A program made the position numbers and the translations under genes. A stretch of DNA of 64,000 bases, from positions 3,410,001 to 3,474,000 of the forward strand of contig NZ_CP053382.1 of the NCBI RefSeq assembly GCF_014931605.1, written 5' to 3'. Each line of letters begins with the position of its first letter. The first letter of the stretch is position 1. The notes under the pieces were generated by a model. It was not told the DNA's origin. It ran no database searches and was given only the letters and a program-made list of their open reading frames with translations. This document shows, in pieces, positions 9,515-18,234 of this stretch. The stretch comes from Halomonas sp. MCCC 1A13316. GTDB taxonomy: Bacteria; Pseudomonadota; Gammaproteobacteria; Pseudomonadales; Halomonadaceae.

Positions 9515-10983
9515 AGTATCTTGAAGTTGCTGCCGCCGATGGCGTGGGTCACGGCAACCTCCTCCACCGCCGGGTCCTGCAGCGGCTGGCCGGCGTATTC
9601 GCCGCGAATGCCCTCGATCCAGGCGCGGGCCCTCTCGGTGAGCTGGAAGTCGTCGTCCATCAGGCGTCCGCGGGTGATCAGGATACCCAGGTCGGCTCCC
9701 TCGTAGCGGAAATCACCCGCCCCGCTGATGCGCAGGAAGAAGGCTTCGCGATCGTTCTCGGCGGAATGGGGATGATAGCTGTAGTGGTCGTAGCCGATCT
9801 TGCCGTCCTCGGCCATGGTCCAGACCCCGGTGCGCGGTGCCTGAGTCAACAGGTCGACGCTCTCGTCGGTGTGCTTGATCACCAATTGGCTCCAGCTATC
9901 GACGCTGTCCGGATGCGACCAGCGCTCGTTGATCTCCTCGATGTCCAGCTCGAAGTCGACCTCGGAGAACTCCAGCAGATGGAAGAGGAACAGCGGAATG
10001 TCGGAGTGGGCGAAGGCCGCCACGTTGGTCAGCGAACTGGCGCCGGTGACGCGCGGGTTGAGCTCGCCCAGGAAGACCTCGCCGTTGTCCATGTCGATCA
10101 GGAAGTCGAGCTCGAAGTAGCCGCGATAGCCCTCCTCGCGCAGCGCCTCGCCGAACTTGAAGGTGTACTCGCGCGCCTTGTCGCGGACTTCCTGGCTGAA
10201 GGCGCCGGCAAACATCTCGTTGCCGCACCAGCCGCCCTTGTAAGGCGTCAACGACTTGAACCCGACCAGTTCGGTCATCAGCGGGCCGACCACAGTGCCG
10301 CAGCGGGTGGCACAGGCCTCGATCGCCGAACCGCGGCAGTTGATGCGCTTCATGATCTTGACCTCGGGTTCGGCCTCGATCTCCTCGGCATGCTTGTAGT
10401 AGTCGTCCTCGCTGGCGATGAAGAAGGTGGTATGCCCGGAGTCGCCGTAGGCGGTCTGTACCACCAGATCGTCGCCCAGCTCACGACTCACCTCGAGCAG
10501 TTCCTGATAGCTGCCGACCTTCGCCAGCACGTTGGGCACGCTGGGCACGCCGGCCTTGTTGCCGATACGCACCGTCTCGATCTTGTTGTCCATCCGGCTG
10601 CGCAGCGCCGCCGGCGGAAAGGCGACCCGCAGCCCCAGTTGATGGCAGATTTCCTCGGTGTACTCGTCGAACATCAGGAACGCCGCCACACCGGCGCTGT
10701 CGCCGGAGGCCCTGGACTGGATAAAATCGATCACCTCCTTGTGTTCGAGCAGGTAGTTGTTGATGTCCTCGATGCTCTCGAAGTCGCGCGGGAACTTCTC
10801 CTTGGGCACGAAGACGTTGCGCTGCTGGCCGTCGAAGCAGTCGATGTAGTTGATATGGCGAAAGCCGCCCACCCAGTCGCCGATGCCGAGCAGATTGAAG
10901 TTGGTGGCGGAGATGAAGTAGACGGGCTCCTTGTTGTTGCGAAAGTGGCGACGCACATCGGCAATGTTGTTGATCTTGTTCAT
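9511..10983 (-). CDS. ATP-grasp carboxylate-amine ligase-like protein
   Basis: This 490-residue protein has a biotin-carboxylase/D-Ala-D-Ala-ligase-type ATP-grasp core. DDLVVQTAYGDSGHTTFF marks the nucleotide-binding strand, and YFELDFLIDMDNGEVFLGELNPRVTG carries the Mg-binding Glu/Asn and Arg. No biotin-carrier domain or carboxyltransferase is nearby, so automatic naming as biotin carboxylase would probably mislead; an amide-forming ligase is more plausible. It is coupled to the C45 gene and lies 39 bp after the nitrilase gene. The start is preceded by GGAGCG. The substrates are unknown. Confidence 0.7.
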   Translation of the reverse strand: MNKINNIADVRRHFRNNKEPVYFISATNFNLLGIGDWVGGFRHINYIDCFDGQQRNVFVPKEKFPRDFESIEDINNYLLEHKEVIDFIQSRASGDSAGVAAFLMFDEYTEEICHQLGLRVAFPPAALRSRMDNKIETVRIGNKAGVPSVPNVLAKVGSYQELLEVSRELGDDLVVQTAYGDSGHTTFFIASEDDYYKHAEEIEAEPEVKIMKRINCRGSAIEACATRCGTVVGPLMTELVGFKSLTPYKGGWCGNEMFAGAFSQEVRDKAREYTFKFGEALREEGYRGYFELDFLIDMDNGEVFLGELNPRVTGASSLTNVAAFAHSDIPLFLFHLLEFSEVDFELDIEEINERWSHPDSVDSWSQLVIKHTDESVDLLTQAPRTGVWTMAEDGKIGYDHYSYHPHSAENDREAFFLRISGAGDFRYEGADLGILITRGRLMDDDFQLTERARAWIEGIRGEYAGQPLQDPAVEEVAVTHAIGGSNFKIL

Positions 10984-11022
10984 TGTGTTCGCTCCATCGA
11001 TGGCAGGCGGTATGGGTGGTGA

Positions 11023-11892
11023 TCAGTACTCCTCGATATCCGTGCGCTGAGGCTTGGCCAGCGGCCCCAGGCTCGAGAGAAAGGGCAAGGCGTCTCGTTC
11101 GGCGCGGTAGACGGTAAAATCCACCTGGCGGTCACGGAAACTCTTGAGCGGCTGGCCCAGGCCACGCAGGCCGGTCTCGCGCTCGCGCCGCACGCGGTTG
11201 AAATCCACTTCGATGGGCATGATCTCCTCACCGGTGCCGGCCTGGTGAATGACGTCACCCGAGGGCCCGACGACGATGGAACGGCCATTGCCGAGAGCCC
11301 CCGCGCCGTTGATGTCGAAGAAGTAGCACTGGTTGACCGCGGCATTGGTGCGAGCAATGGAGAGTTCGATGTCGCGGTCGATGGTATCGGTCATGGTCGG
11401 GTGGAGGATCACCTCGGCGCCCATGGCGGCAAGGGTTCGGGTGGTCTCGGGAAACCACATGTCGTAGCAGATCGACACGCCGAAGCGGCCGACGTTGGGA
11501 ACGTCGAAGAGCACGAATTCGCTGCCGCTCTCCACCCCGGCCTCGTAGGGCCGGAAGGGGAACATCTTGCGGTAGCGCGCCACTACCTGGCCGTGGGGGT
11601 CGATCACCGACAGGGTGTTGTAGATGCCAAGCTCGGTCTGCTCGAACATCGAGCCCGGGATCAGCCAGATACGGTACTGCTCGGCCAGCTGGCAGAAGAA
11701 TTGCTCGACGTGGCTCGGCAGCAGGTGGGCATGGTGTGGTGAGGAACCCAACGGCATCAGCTCGCTGAACAGGACCATCTGCACCTGTGGGAAGCGGCTC
11801 ATCAGCACATCGACCCGGTGGCGCATGGCCTCGGTGTTGTCACCGTGATGCAGGGCCTGCATCTGCACACCAGCGATGGTGAAGTAGGACAT
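11023..11892 (-). CDS. Carbon-nitrogen hydrolase (nitrilase superfamily amidase)
   Basis: The Glu-Lys-Cys triad of the nitrilase superfamily is visible: Glu in LFSELMPLG (about 46), Lys in RYRKMFPF (about 111) and Cys in SICYDMWFPE (about 144, numbered from the upstream ATG). Size and motifs fit an amidase or N-carbamoyl-amine hydrolase rather than a true nitrilase. AGAGAG lies directly against the ATG at 11898 but 6 bases from the ATG at 11892, so the latter is preferred. It leads the row nitrilase, ATP-grasp, C45, decarboxylase, 192 bp downstream of doeX. Confidence 0.75.
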   Translation of the reverse strand: MSYFTIAGVQMQALHHGDNTEAMRHRVDVLMSRFPQVQMVLFSELMPLGSSPHHAHLLPSHVEQFFCQLAEQYRIWLIPGSMFEQTELGIYNTLSVIDPHGQVVARYRKMFPFRPYEAGVESGSEFVLFDVPNVGRFGVSICYDMWFPETTRTLAAMGAEVILHPTMTDTIDRDIELSIARTNAAVNQCYFFDINGAGALGNGRSIVVGPSGDVIHQAGTGEEIMPIEVDFNRVRRERETGLRGLGQPLKSFRDRQVDFTVYRAERDALPFLSSLGPLAKPQRTDIEEY

Positions 11893-12084
11893 GGGCATCT
11901 CTCTGCGTCAGGCGATCTCGTTTCAGGGCGCTTCATCTCGTCCGGCACCGCTGCATCGTGCCGGAGGGATCGCCCGGCCAAGTGAGCTCTTGCTCACCCT
12001 CGCCTTTAGCTTATGCCATGTTGCCGCTCGGGTATCAACGTTGAGTCCTCGTTGGCCGCCGCGCTGGGCAAGCCTCGCGGAGCA

Positions 12085-12564
12085 TCAGGAGGGAAGGAAA
12101 TCGCCCTGCTCCAGGCCTGGGGCGGGGCGCTTGACCGCCTTGGTCACGATATAGGTGAAGTAACGCTCGATACCGGCGTCGGAGGTCAGCCATTCGTCGA
12201 TCAGACGCTGGTAGGCATCCACGGAGTCGGCCTCGACTCTCAGCAGGTAGTCCACACCGCCGCCCACGGCCACGCACTCGGTGACCTCGGGCGTGTCGTG
12301 AACCAAGGCTTCGAAGCAGGCGAAGCTCTCGGCATTGTGCTGCTTGAGTTCGATCTGTACCCACACCGGGGTACGCTTGACCAGCGCATGGGAATTGATA
12401 CGGGCACTGTAGCCCTCGATGATGCCGGCCTTTTCCAGCCGCCGGACCCGCTCCCAACATGGGCTGACCGAGAGGTTGATCGCCTCGGCCAGCTTCGACT
12501 TGGTGATGCGCCCGTCGCGGGACAGGATCTCGAGTATCTTCAGGTCATAGCGATCAAGCTTCAT
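12085..12564 (-). CDS. doeX: Lrp/AsnC-family regulator of ectoine degradation
   Basis: This 159-residue protein has an N-terminal AsnC helix-turn-helix (DRYDLKILEILSRDGRITK, LSVSPCWERVRRLEKAG) and a C-terminal RAM ligand-binding domain with VGGGVDYLLRVEADS. DoeX is the Lrp-type DNA-binding protein co-transcribed with doeA and doeB in Halomonas elongata. Gene order and 43-bp spacing from doeB match that arrangement. It may also affect the four enzyme genes just downstream, which begin 186 bp later on the same strand. Confidence 0.9.
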   Translation of the reverse strand: MKLDRYDLKILEILSRDGRITKSKLAEAINLSVSPCWERVRRLEKAGIIEGYSARINSHALVKRTPVWVQIELKQHNAESFACFEALVHDTPEVTECVAVGGGVDYLLRVEADSVDAYQRLIDEWLTSDAGIERYFTYIVTKAVKRPAPGLEQGDFLPS

Positions 12565-12607
12565 CGTTCTCTCTTTTATTCAATCGGGCGCGGCCGGAAC
12601 ATCGCCT

Positions 12608-13621
12608 TCAGCCCAGCGAATCCACCACCTCGGCGATCACCGCGATGGTGTCGCCCATGTTGACCAGTGCCGGAAAGCGCCGCGCGGCCAGGATACCGTC
12701 GCGGCCTGCGCGGTATTCCACCGGCGCGCTGCCGCTGCGGGTCATGTCGTAGATCCGGGCAATGACCTGCCCCTTCTCGACCTTGTGGCCCAGCGCCAGC
12801 GTCAACTCGAGCAGGCCGGTATGTTCGCTCTGCACGTAGCAGCTGGCATCGGGCATGTCGAGATAGACCTGGGGCTCGGCGGGCATCTTCACCTCGCCCT
12901 CGACCAGGCCGAAATGAATCAGGAAGTTGCTCACGCCGCGTTCGGTGATGGCCAGGCTCTCGGGCGTCGAGGTGCCGCCGCCGCCCAGCTCAGTGGCAAC
13001 GAATACCTTGCCCTGGCTCTCCACTGCGGTGTCGAACAGCGCCGCGGCATCGAGCTCGAACATCATCATGGCGTAGGGGGCGCCGAACGCCTTGGCCCCC
13101 TCCAGCGCCTGACGCTGCTGCTCGGGATTGTCGAGCACGTGGGAAGCGCCGAAGGGAATGATATCCAGGGTGCGCCCACCGGAGTGCAGGTCGAGCACCA
13201 CGTCGCACATCGGCACCAGCACACGGGTGAAGTAGTCGGCGATCTTCTGCGTCACCGTACCATCGGGGTCGCCGGGAAAACTGCGGTTGAGGTTGCCGCC
13301 ATCCATCGGCGAGGTACGTCTGCCGGCCATGGCTGCCGGCAGATTCATCATCGGCACGATGATCACCCGCCCGCGCACGTCCTCGGCACGCAGTTCGCTG
13401 GTGAGCTTGATCAACGCGGTGATGCCTTCGTACTCATCGCCGTGGTTGCCGCCGGCCAACAGCGCCGTAGGCCCCTCACCGTTCTTGATCACGGTGACCG
13501 GGATCATCACCGCCCCCCAGGCCGACTCGTCGGTGGAGATCGGCAGCTTGAGGAAGCCATGCTGGACGCCGTCTGCGTCGAAGTCCACGGTGGCGCTGAT
13601 CGGGCTGGGTCGCTTGCTCAT
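12608..13621 (-). CDS. doeB: N-alpha-acetyl-L-2,4-diaminobutyrate deacetylase
   Basis: This 337-residue zinc deacylase belongs to the succinylglutamate desuccinylase/aspartoacylase (M14-like) family. The zinc ligands are in GGNHGDEYEG (His, Glu) and VVLDLHSGG (His), and GNLNRSFPG supplies substrate-binding residues. DoeB removes acetyl from N-alpha-acetyl-diaminobutyrate produced by DoeA, giving diaminobutyrate for DoeD. It starts 13 bp after doeA with GAGGAGAGAG before the ATG, so the two are surely one transcript. Confidence 0.92.
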   Translation of the reverse strand: MSKRPSPISATVDFDADGVQHGFLKLPISTDESAWGAVMIPVTVIKNGEGPTALLAGGNHGDEYEGITALIKLTSELRAEDVRGRVIIVPMMNLPAAMAGRRTSPMDGGNLNRSFPGDPDGTVTQKIADYFTRVLVPMCDVVLDLHSGGRTLDIIPFGASHVLDNPEQQRQALEGAKAFGAPYAMMMFELDAAALFDTAVESQGKVFVATELGGGGTSTPESLAITERGVSNFLIHFGLVEGEVKMPAEPQVYLDMPDASCYVQSEHTGLLELTLALGHKVEKGQVIARIYDMTRSGSAPVEYRAGRDGILAARRFPALVNMGDTIAVIAEVVDSLG

Positions 13622-13634
13622 CTTGGCTCTCTCC

Positions 13635-14834
13635 TCATTTCACGAATAGCTGGCGCGGGAAGCTGGCCAACGATTCGCAGCCGGTTTCCGTGATCAGGAT
13701 GCTCTCGGTAATTTCGAGTCCCCACTCGTCCTGCCACATGCCCGGCATGAAGTGGAAGGTCATGCCGGGTTCGAGAATGGTCTCGTCGGAGGGACGCAGG
13801 CTCATGGTGCGTTCGCCCCAGTCCGGCGGGTAGCTGATGCCGATGGGATAGCCGCAGCGCGCACCGCCGCGGTCGAAGCCGTACTTGTCCATGGCCGCGC
13901 CCAGCGCCATGGCGATGTCGGCGGTACGGTTGCCGGGCTTGGCCACCGCCAGTCCGTTCTCGATGCCTTCAAGCAGTGCCGATTCGGCGCGCACGAACTC
14001 CTGCGGGGGGCGGCCCAGGAACACGGTGCGCGACATGGGCGCGTGATAGCGCTTGAACACCCCGGCGATCTCGAAGAAGGTGCCCTCGCCCTTGCGGAAG
14101 GGGGTATCGTCCCAAGTCAGGTGTGGTGCGGCGGCATCCTTGCCGGTGGGCAGCATGGGCACGATGGCGGGATAGTCGCCACCATGGACCTTGCCGTGTT
14201 CGTCGACCCAACCTTCGATTCCCACCCGATAGATCTCGGAGACCAGCTTGCTCTTGGGCAGGCCGGGCTCGATCACCTCGAGAATGCGCGAGTGCATTCC
14301 CTCGACGATCTTGCCGGCGACGCGCATGTAGGCGATCTCCTGGGGAGACTTGATCGACCGGCACCAGTTGACCAGCGAGTTGGCATCCATGAAACGCGCA
14401 TGGGGCAGCTCTCGCAGCAAACTCTGGTAGGCCTTGGCCGAAAAATAGTAGTTGTCCATTTCCAGCCCCACCACCCCCTCGTGCCAGCCGCGGTCGGGCA
14501 TGATCGACTGGGCCAGGTAGTCCATGGGGTGCATGTCCGGATTCTGGACGTAGTAGTCGGGGTAGTACGTGATGTTGTCGGGATCGATCCAGCAGGTGCG
14601 CAGCGCCCCGTTGGCATCCATGCGACGTCCATACCAGACCGGCTCGCCTTCCAGGCCCACCAGCACGCACTGATGCACATAGAAGGACCAGCCATCGTAG
14701 CCGGTCAGCCAGGCCATATTGGAAGGATCGCTGATGACCAGCACGTCGATCCCGCGGCTGGCCATTTCGGCACGTACCTTCCAGAGCCGGCTTGCGTATT
14801 CTTCACGAGTGAAGGGCAGGGATACCTGAGTCAT
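13635..14834 (-). CDS. doeA: Ectoine hydrolase
   Basis: This M24 (creatinase/prolidase-fold) protein opens the tetrahydropyrimidine ring of ectoine to N-acetyl-diaminobutyrate. An N-terminal creatinase-like domain (VLVISDPSNMAWLTGYDGWSF) precedes the pita-bread domain with GEGTFFEIAGVFKRYHAPMSRTV and PGMTFHFMPGMW. From the ATG at 14834 it has 399 residues; an ATG five codons upstream (14849) is also open, and neither has a strong ribosome-binding site. It is first in the doeABX transcript and divergent from enuR. Confidence 0.92.
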   Translation of the reverse strand: MTQVSLPFTREEYASRLWKVRAEMASRGIDVLVISDPSNMAWLTGYDGWSFYVHQCVLVGLEGEPVWYGRRMDANGALRTCWIDPDNITYYPDYYVQNPDMHPMDYLAQSIMPDRGWHEGVVGLEMDNYYFSAKAYQSLLRELPHARFMDANSLVNWCRSIKSPQEIAYMRVAGKIVEGMHSRILEVIEPGLPKSKLVSEIYRVGIEGWVDEHGKVHGGDYPAIVPMLPTGKDAAAPHLTWDDTPFRKGEGTFFEIAGVFKRYHAPMSRTVFLGRPPQEFVRAESALLEGIENGLAVAKPGNRTADIAMALGAAMDKYGFDRGGARCGYPIGISYPPDWGERTMSLRPSDETILEPGMTFHFMPGMWQDEWGLEITESILITETGCESLASFPRQLFVK

Positions 14835-14937
14835 TGGGCCACTCGCCATCGCATCACCAAGAGCCAGCCACCTCCCCAGGAGAGGGCCGGGCCAAAGGGT
14901 AGTCGGCCGTTGGGTCTGGAAAGGGATCTTCGCCAGA

Positions 14938-15052
14938 AATTGTCATGATTCATGCAAGTCAAAAGCATGACAATACCAAGCCAATACCGCTAAGCTGATA
15001 GTAGCACCCACCCTTGGCAGGCGGTCAAAGGCTTTATTGAATCATGACAATT
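14938..15052. promoter_or_regulatory. Candidate EnuR operator / divergent doeA-enuR control region
   Basis: The gap between doeA and enuR holds a perfect 15-bp inverted repeat: AATTGTCATGATTCA at 14938-14952 and TGAATCATGACAATT at 15038-15052. The right arm overlaps the enuR start codon. A further ATGACAAT copy is at 14967-14974. Two CAATACC direct repeats, 11 bp apart, are at 14971-14977 and 14982-14988. MocR/GabR regulators bind direct repeats in such regions. On the minus strand TTGACC (15023-15028) and TACTAT (14998-15003) are a possible doeA promoter with a long 19-base spacer. Confidence 0.55.
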
Positions 15053-16450
15053 GATCTAACCCCGTACCTGACGGATACGGGGCCCAAGTACCTGGCTATC
15101 GCTCGCGCCCTTTCGGAAGCGGTGCGTCAGGGCGAGCTTTCGCCCGGTACGCGACTACCGCCACACCGACAGCTCGCCGAAAGTCTCGGCGTCAGTGTGC
15201 AGACCGTGTCGCGGGCCTACGCCCAAGCCGAGAAAATGGGGCTAGTGCAGGCCCGAGTCGGCAGCGGTACCTGGATCAACGCGCTGGACGATGCTCGCGA
15301 ATCGGCCTACCTGCGTGGCCACGAAGCGCGTCAGGAAAGTCCACTCATCGACCTGTCGATCGCCCACCCCGTATGTCCCCCGGGCCATCACCTGCGCTTT
15401 CGCCAGGCCCTCGCGGAGCTGGCCGAGCAGGCCAGCCCCGAGGTGATCACTGCCTGCCGGCCGATTGCCGGACTCGTTCATCAGCGTGAACGCGCCAGCG
15501 CCTGGCTACAGTCACGCCTGCACGTACCCGGCGAGTTGGATGACCGGATCCTCTGCAACGGTGCCGCCCACGGCCTGATGCTGGCGATTTCGAGCGTGGT
15601 CCAGCATGGCGACCTGGTGTTGACCGAGGCATTGACCGATCACGGCCTGATCGCGCTGTCCCGCACGCTGGGCTTCCAGCTGCGCGGTATTGCCATCGAT
15701 CACGAAGGCATCGTGCCCGAAGCCCTGGAGCTGGCTTGCCATCGCTTCAAGCCACGGGCGCTCTACCTGACACCGACCCAACTCAACCCTACCGGAGCGA
15801 CGATGAGCGAGGCACGTCGCGATGCGGTAGCCGAGGTGCTGGCACGCCATCGGGTGTGGTTGATCGAGGACGACGTGCACGCCTTGCTGGAAGCGCCGGG
15901 CTTCACGCCGGTGGCGGCGCGCATCCCGCAACAGAGCTTTCACGTTACCAGTCTGACCAAGGTGACCGTGCCGGGCCTGCGCGCCGGCTACCTCACCGTA
16001 CCACGCGGTCAGTTGCATCATGTCCTACCGCGCATGCGCGCCACCACCTGGATGGCCACCTCGCTGATGTTCGAGATCGCCGACCGCTGGTTGGCCGACG
16101 GCACCGTCGAGGCCATGGCCGCCGAACAGCGCACCCTGCTCGGCGAACGTCAGTTGCTCACCCAGAGGCTGCTGGGGCACCACGCCCTGGAGTCCCGCCC
16201 CACCAGCCTGCACGTGTGGATCACGTTGCCCGACGCTTGGCGCGCCGAAGAACTGCAGCAGCAGGCTGAGCAGGAGGGACTGGCCATCACCACCGCGGTG
16301 CCGTTCATGGTGGAGCAGACGCCGCCGCCGCGGCGCATTCGCGTTAGTCTCGGTGCCGAACAGGATATCGCCCGCCTCGAGGAGGGGCTCAAGCGCCTGG
16401 GCTTGCTACTCGACGAAGCACCGCCGCCGATGATGCAGATCGTCTACTGA
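15044..16450 (+). CDS. enuR: MocR/GabR-type transcriptional regulator of ectoine catabolism
   Basis: This 468-residue protein fuses a GntR-type winged helix (about 10-78; GTRLPPHRQLAESLGVS, QTVSRAYAQAEKMGL) to a fold-type I aminotransferase domain. The PLP-binding Lys is in TSLTKVTVPGLRAG (about 306). EnuR proteins repress ectoine catabolic genes and respond to N-acetyl-diaminobutyrate or diaminobutyrate through PLP. Divergence from doeA fits. Its last 128 codons are repeated downstream by a tandem duplication, but this copy is complete. Confidence 0.85.
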   Translation: MTIDLTPYLTDTGPKYLAIARALSEAVRQGELSPGTRLPPHRQLAESLGVSVQTVSRAYAQAEKMGLVQARVGSGTWINALDDARESAYLRGHEARQESPLIDLSIAHPVCPPGHHLRFRQALAELAEQASPEVITACRPIAGLVHQRERASAWLQSRLHVPGELDDRILCNGAAHGLMLAISSVVQHGDLVLTEALTDHGLIALSRTLGFQLRGIAIDHEGIVPEALELACHRFKPRALYLTPTQLNPTGATMSEARRDAVAEVLARHRVWLIEDDVHALLEAPGFTPVAARIPQQSFHVTSLTKVTVPGLRAGYLTVPRGQLHHVLPRMRATTWMATSLMFEIADRWLADGTVEAMAAEQRTLLGERQLLTQRLLGHHALESRPTSLHVWITLPDAWRAEELQQQAEQEGLAITTAVPFMVEQTPPPRRIRVSLGAEQDIARLEEGLKRLGLLLDEAPPPMMQIVY

Positions 16451-16490
16451 TACGCTTAACATTGAATACAGCCAACGGGAGAAAACGGCT

Positions 16491-16763
16491 ATGCGCATAC
16501 TGCTGCACAACGATGACATCGAGGCTTGGCGCGACGCGCTGACCGAGCGCCTGCCCGACGCCGAGATCGTCACTGCCGACGATCCCGCCGAGCAGCGCCG
16601 CGACGCCGATTACCTGGCGGTGTGGAAGCCGCCCGCGGCACTGTTGCGCGAGCAGAGCCGCGCCCGCGGCATCATCAATCTGGGCGCCGGCGTCGACGCC
16701 CTGCTGAACAACCCCGCTCGCCCCGAGGGCGTGCCCATCGTCAAGCTGCGCGATGCCGGCTGA
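16491..16763 (+). pseudogene. Truncated duplicate of ghrA (first 90 codons)
   Basis: This is identical to the first 90 codons of the complete ghrA at 17187, with the same upstream region and ribosome-binding site. It ends at the duplication joint, where TGA of the repeated enuR segment acts as stop right after Asp-Ala-Gly. It lacks the NAD-binding and catalytic domains, so it cannot be an enzyme, although it could be transcribed and translated. Confidence 0.9.
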
Positions 16764-17146
16764 TGTTCGAGATCGCCGACCGCTGGTTGGCCGACGGCAC
16801 CGTCGAGGCCATGGCCGCCGAACAGCGCACCCTGCTCGGCGAACGTCAGTTGCTCACCCAGAGGCTGCTGGGGCACCACGCCCTGGAGTCCCGCCCCACC
16901 AGCCTGCACGTGTGGATCACGTTGCCCGACGCTTGGCGCGCCGAAGAACTGCAGCAGCAGGCTGAGCAGGAGGGACTGGCCATCACCACCGCGGTGCCGT
17001 TCATGGTGGAGCAGACGCCGCCGCCGCGGCGCATTCGCGTTAGTCTCGGTGCCGAACAGGATATCGCCCGCCTCGAGGAGGGGCTCAAGCGCCTGGGCTT
17101 GCTACTCGACGAAGCACCGCCGCCGATGATGCAGATCGTCTACTGA
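16760..17146 (+). pseudogene. Duplicate 3' fragment of enuR (last 128 codons)
   Basis: The frame from Leu-Met-Phe-Glu onward repeats enuR residues 341-468, including the natural stop. It has no DNA-binding domain and no PLP lysine. It is by-product sequence from the tandem duplication, and its main effect is to put the intact ghrA 696 bp further from enuR. Confidence 0.9.
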
Positions 17147-17186
17147 TACGCTTAACATTGAATACAGCCAACGGGAGAAAACGGCT

Positions 17187-18122
17187 ATGCGCATACTGCT
17201 GCACAACGATGACATCGAGGCTTGGCGCGACGCGCTGACCGAGCGCCTGCCCGACGCCGAGATCGTCACTGCCGACGATCCCGCCGAGCAGCGCCGCGAC
17301 GCCGATTACCTGGCGGTGTGGAAGCCGCCCGCGGCACTGTTGCGCGAGCAGAGCCGCGCCCGCGGCATCATCAATCTGGGCGCCGGCGTCGACGCCCTGC
17401 TGAACAACCCCGCTCGCCCCGAGGGCGTGCCCATCGTCAAGCTGCGCGATGCCGGCATGAGCGAACTGATCGGCGACTACGTGCGCTACGGCGTACTGCA
17501 TTTCCAGCGTGATTTCGACCGCTATCGGCATCAGCAGGCTCGTCACGAATGGCGCGAGCACACCCTCGTGGACAAGCGTGACTGGCCGGTGGGCGTGCTG
17601 GGCCTCGGTGCCATCGGCGCCAAGGTGGCCGCCATGGTCGCCGCCGACGGCTTCCCCGTGCACGGTTGGAGCCGCTCACCCAAGTCGCTCGACGACATCA
17701 CCTGCCACCATGGCGACGCCGGCCTTGCCGAGCTGCTCGGCCGGGTGCGCACTCTGGTACTGCTGCTGCCGGGCACCAGCGCGACCCGTCATATCATCGA
17801 TGCCGAGGCGCTCGCCAAGCTGCCCGAGGGCGCCAGTCTGATCAACCCCGGCCGCGGCAGCCTGATCGACGAGTCGGCACTGCTCGAGGCGCTGGGTGAC
17901 GACGAGCAGGAAGGCCGCCTGCGTGGCGCTCTGCTCGACGCCTTCCCCGACGAGCCGCTGCCCGAATCGAGTCCACTTTGGGCGCATCCGCGCATCTGGG
18001 TGACCCCGCACATGGCCGGCCCTACGCCGCTGACAGAAGCCGTCGAACAGGTAGTCGAGGCGATCCACGCCTTCGAAGCAGGTGACGAACTCGAGACCGT
18101 CGACCCCGAGGCGGGCTATTGA
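17187..18122 (+). CDS. ghrA: Glyoxylate/hydroxypyruvate reductase A-type 2-hydroxyacid dehydrogenase
   Basis: This 311-residue D-isomer 2-hydroxyacid dehydrogenase has the nucleotide-binding GVLGLGAIGAKVA motif near residues 136-148. The catalytic Arg is in INPGRGSLIDE, the Glu in DAFPDEPLPESSPLW and the His in VTPHMAGPT, as in GhrA. It reduces glyoxylate or hydroxypyruvate with NADPH. It originally followed enuR by 36 bp and could share its transcript. A role in hydroxyectoine-derived glycolate/glyoxylate metabolism is possible but unproven. Confidence 0.88.
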   Translation: MRILLHNDDIEAWRDALTERLPDAEIVTADDPAEQRRDADYLAVWKPPAALLREQSRARGIINLGAGVDALLNNPARPEGVPIVKLRDAGMSELIGDYVRYGVLHFQRDFDRYRHQQARHEWREHTLVDKRDWPVGVLGLGAIGAKVAAMVAADGFPVHGWSRSPKSLDDITCHHGDAGLAELLGRVRTLVLLLPGTSATRHIIDAEALAKLPEGASLINPGRGSLIDESALLEALGDDEQEGRLRGALLDAFPDEPLPESSPLWAHPRIWVTPHMAGPTPLTEAVEQVVEAIHAFEAGDELETVDPEAGY

Positions 18123-18164
18123 ATAGCATCGTCAAAGCCTGGTGAATGACTAATGAATCCGACG

Positions 18165-18192
18165 CCATGCCCCCTCCTTGGAGGAGGCATGG
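18165..18192. terminator. Hairpin between convergent ghrA and SDR genes
   Basis: CCATGCCCCCTCC pairs with GGAGGAGGCATGG (12 of 13) across a 2-base loop, 42 bp beyond the ghrA stop. No T-run follows on either strand, so it is a structure at a convergent junction and only a probable terminator. Confidence 0.5.
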
Positions 18193-18234
18193 TCATTGAT
18201 CTAACGTGAACGGGGAAATTCTCTGCGAGAGCCA

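Larger units (their letters stand above)
16065..17456 (+). repeat. Perfect 696-bp tandem duplication
   Basis: Bases 16065-16760 recur, apparently without a mismatch, as 16761-17456. The unit holds the last 128 codons of enuR, the 36-bp intergenic region, and the first 90 codons of ghrA. At the joint GATGCCGGC runs straight into TGATGTTC. The two outer boundaries share only the dinucleotide GC, so the joint has 2 bp of microhomology. Confidence 0.95.

Noticed and set aside
9511..10983. Calling the ATP-grasp gene a biotin carboxylase
   Set aside because: There is no biotin carrier or carboxyltransferase partner, and the surrounding enzymes all handle amides or amines.
9274..11022. 582-codon plus-strand frame opposite the C45 and ATP-grasp genes
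   Set aside because: A shadow frame; the opposite strand carries conserved catalytic motifs.
16526..17146. 206-codon frame that looks like a novel fusion ending in the EnuR C-terminus
   Set aside because: It is created by the duplication joint: the first part is the wrong frame of ghrA and the second is the enuR tail.
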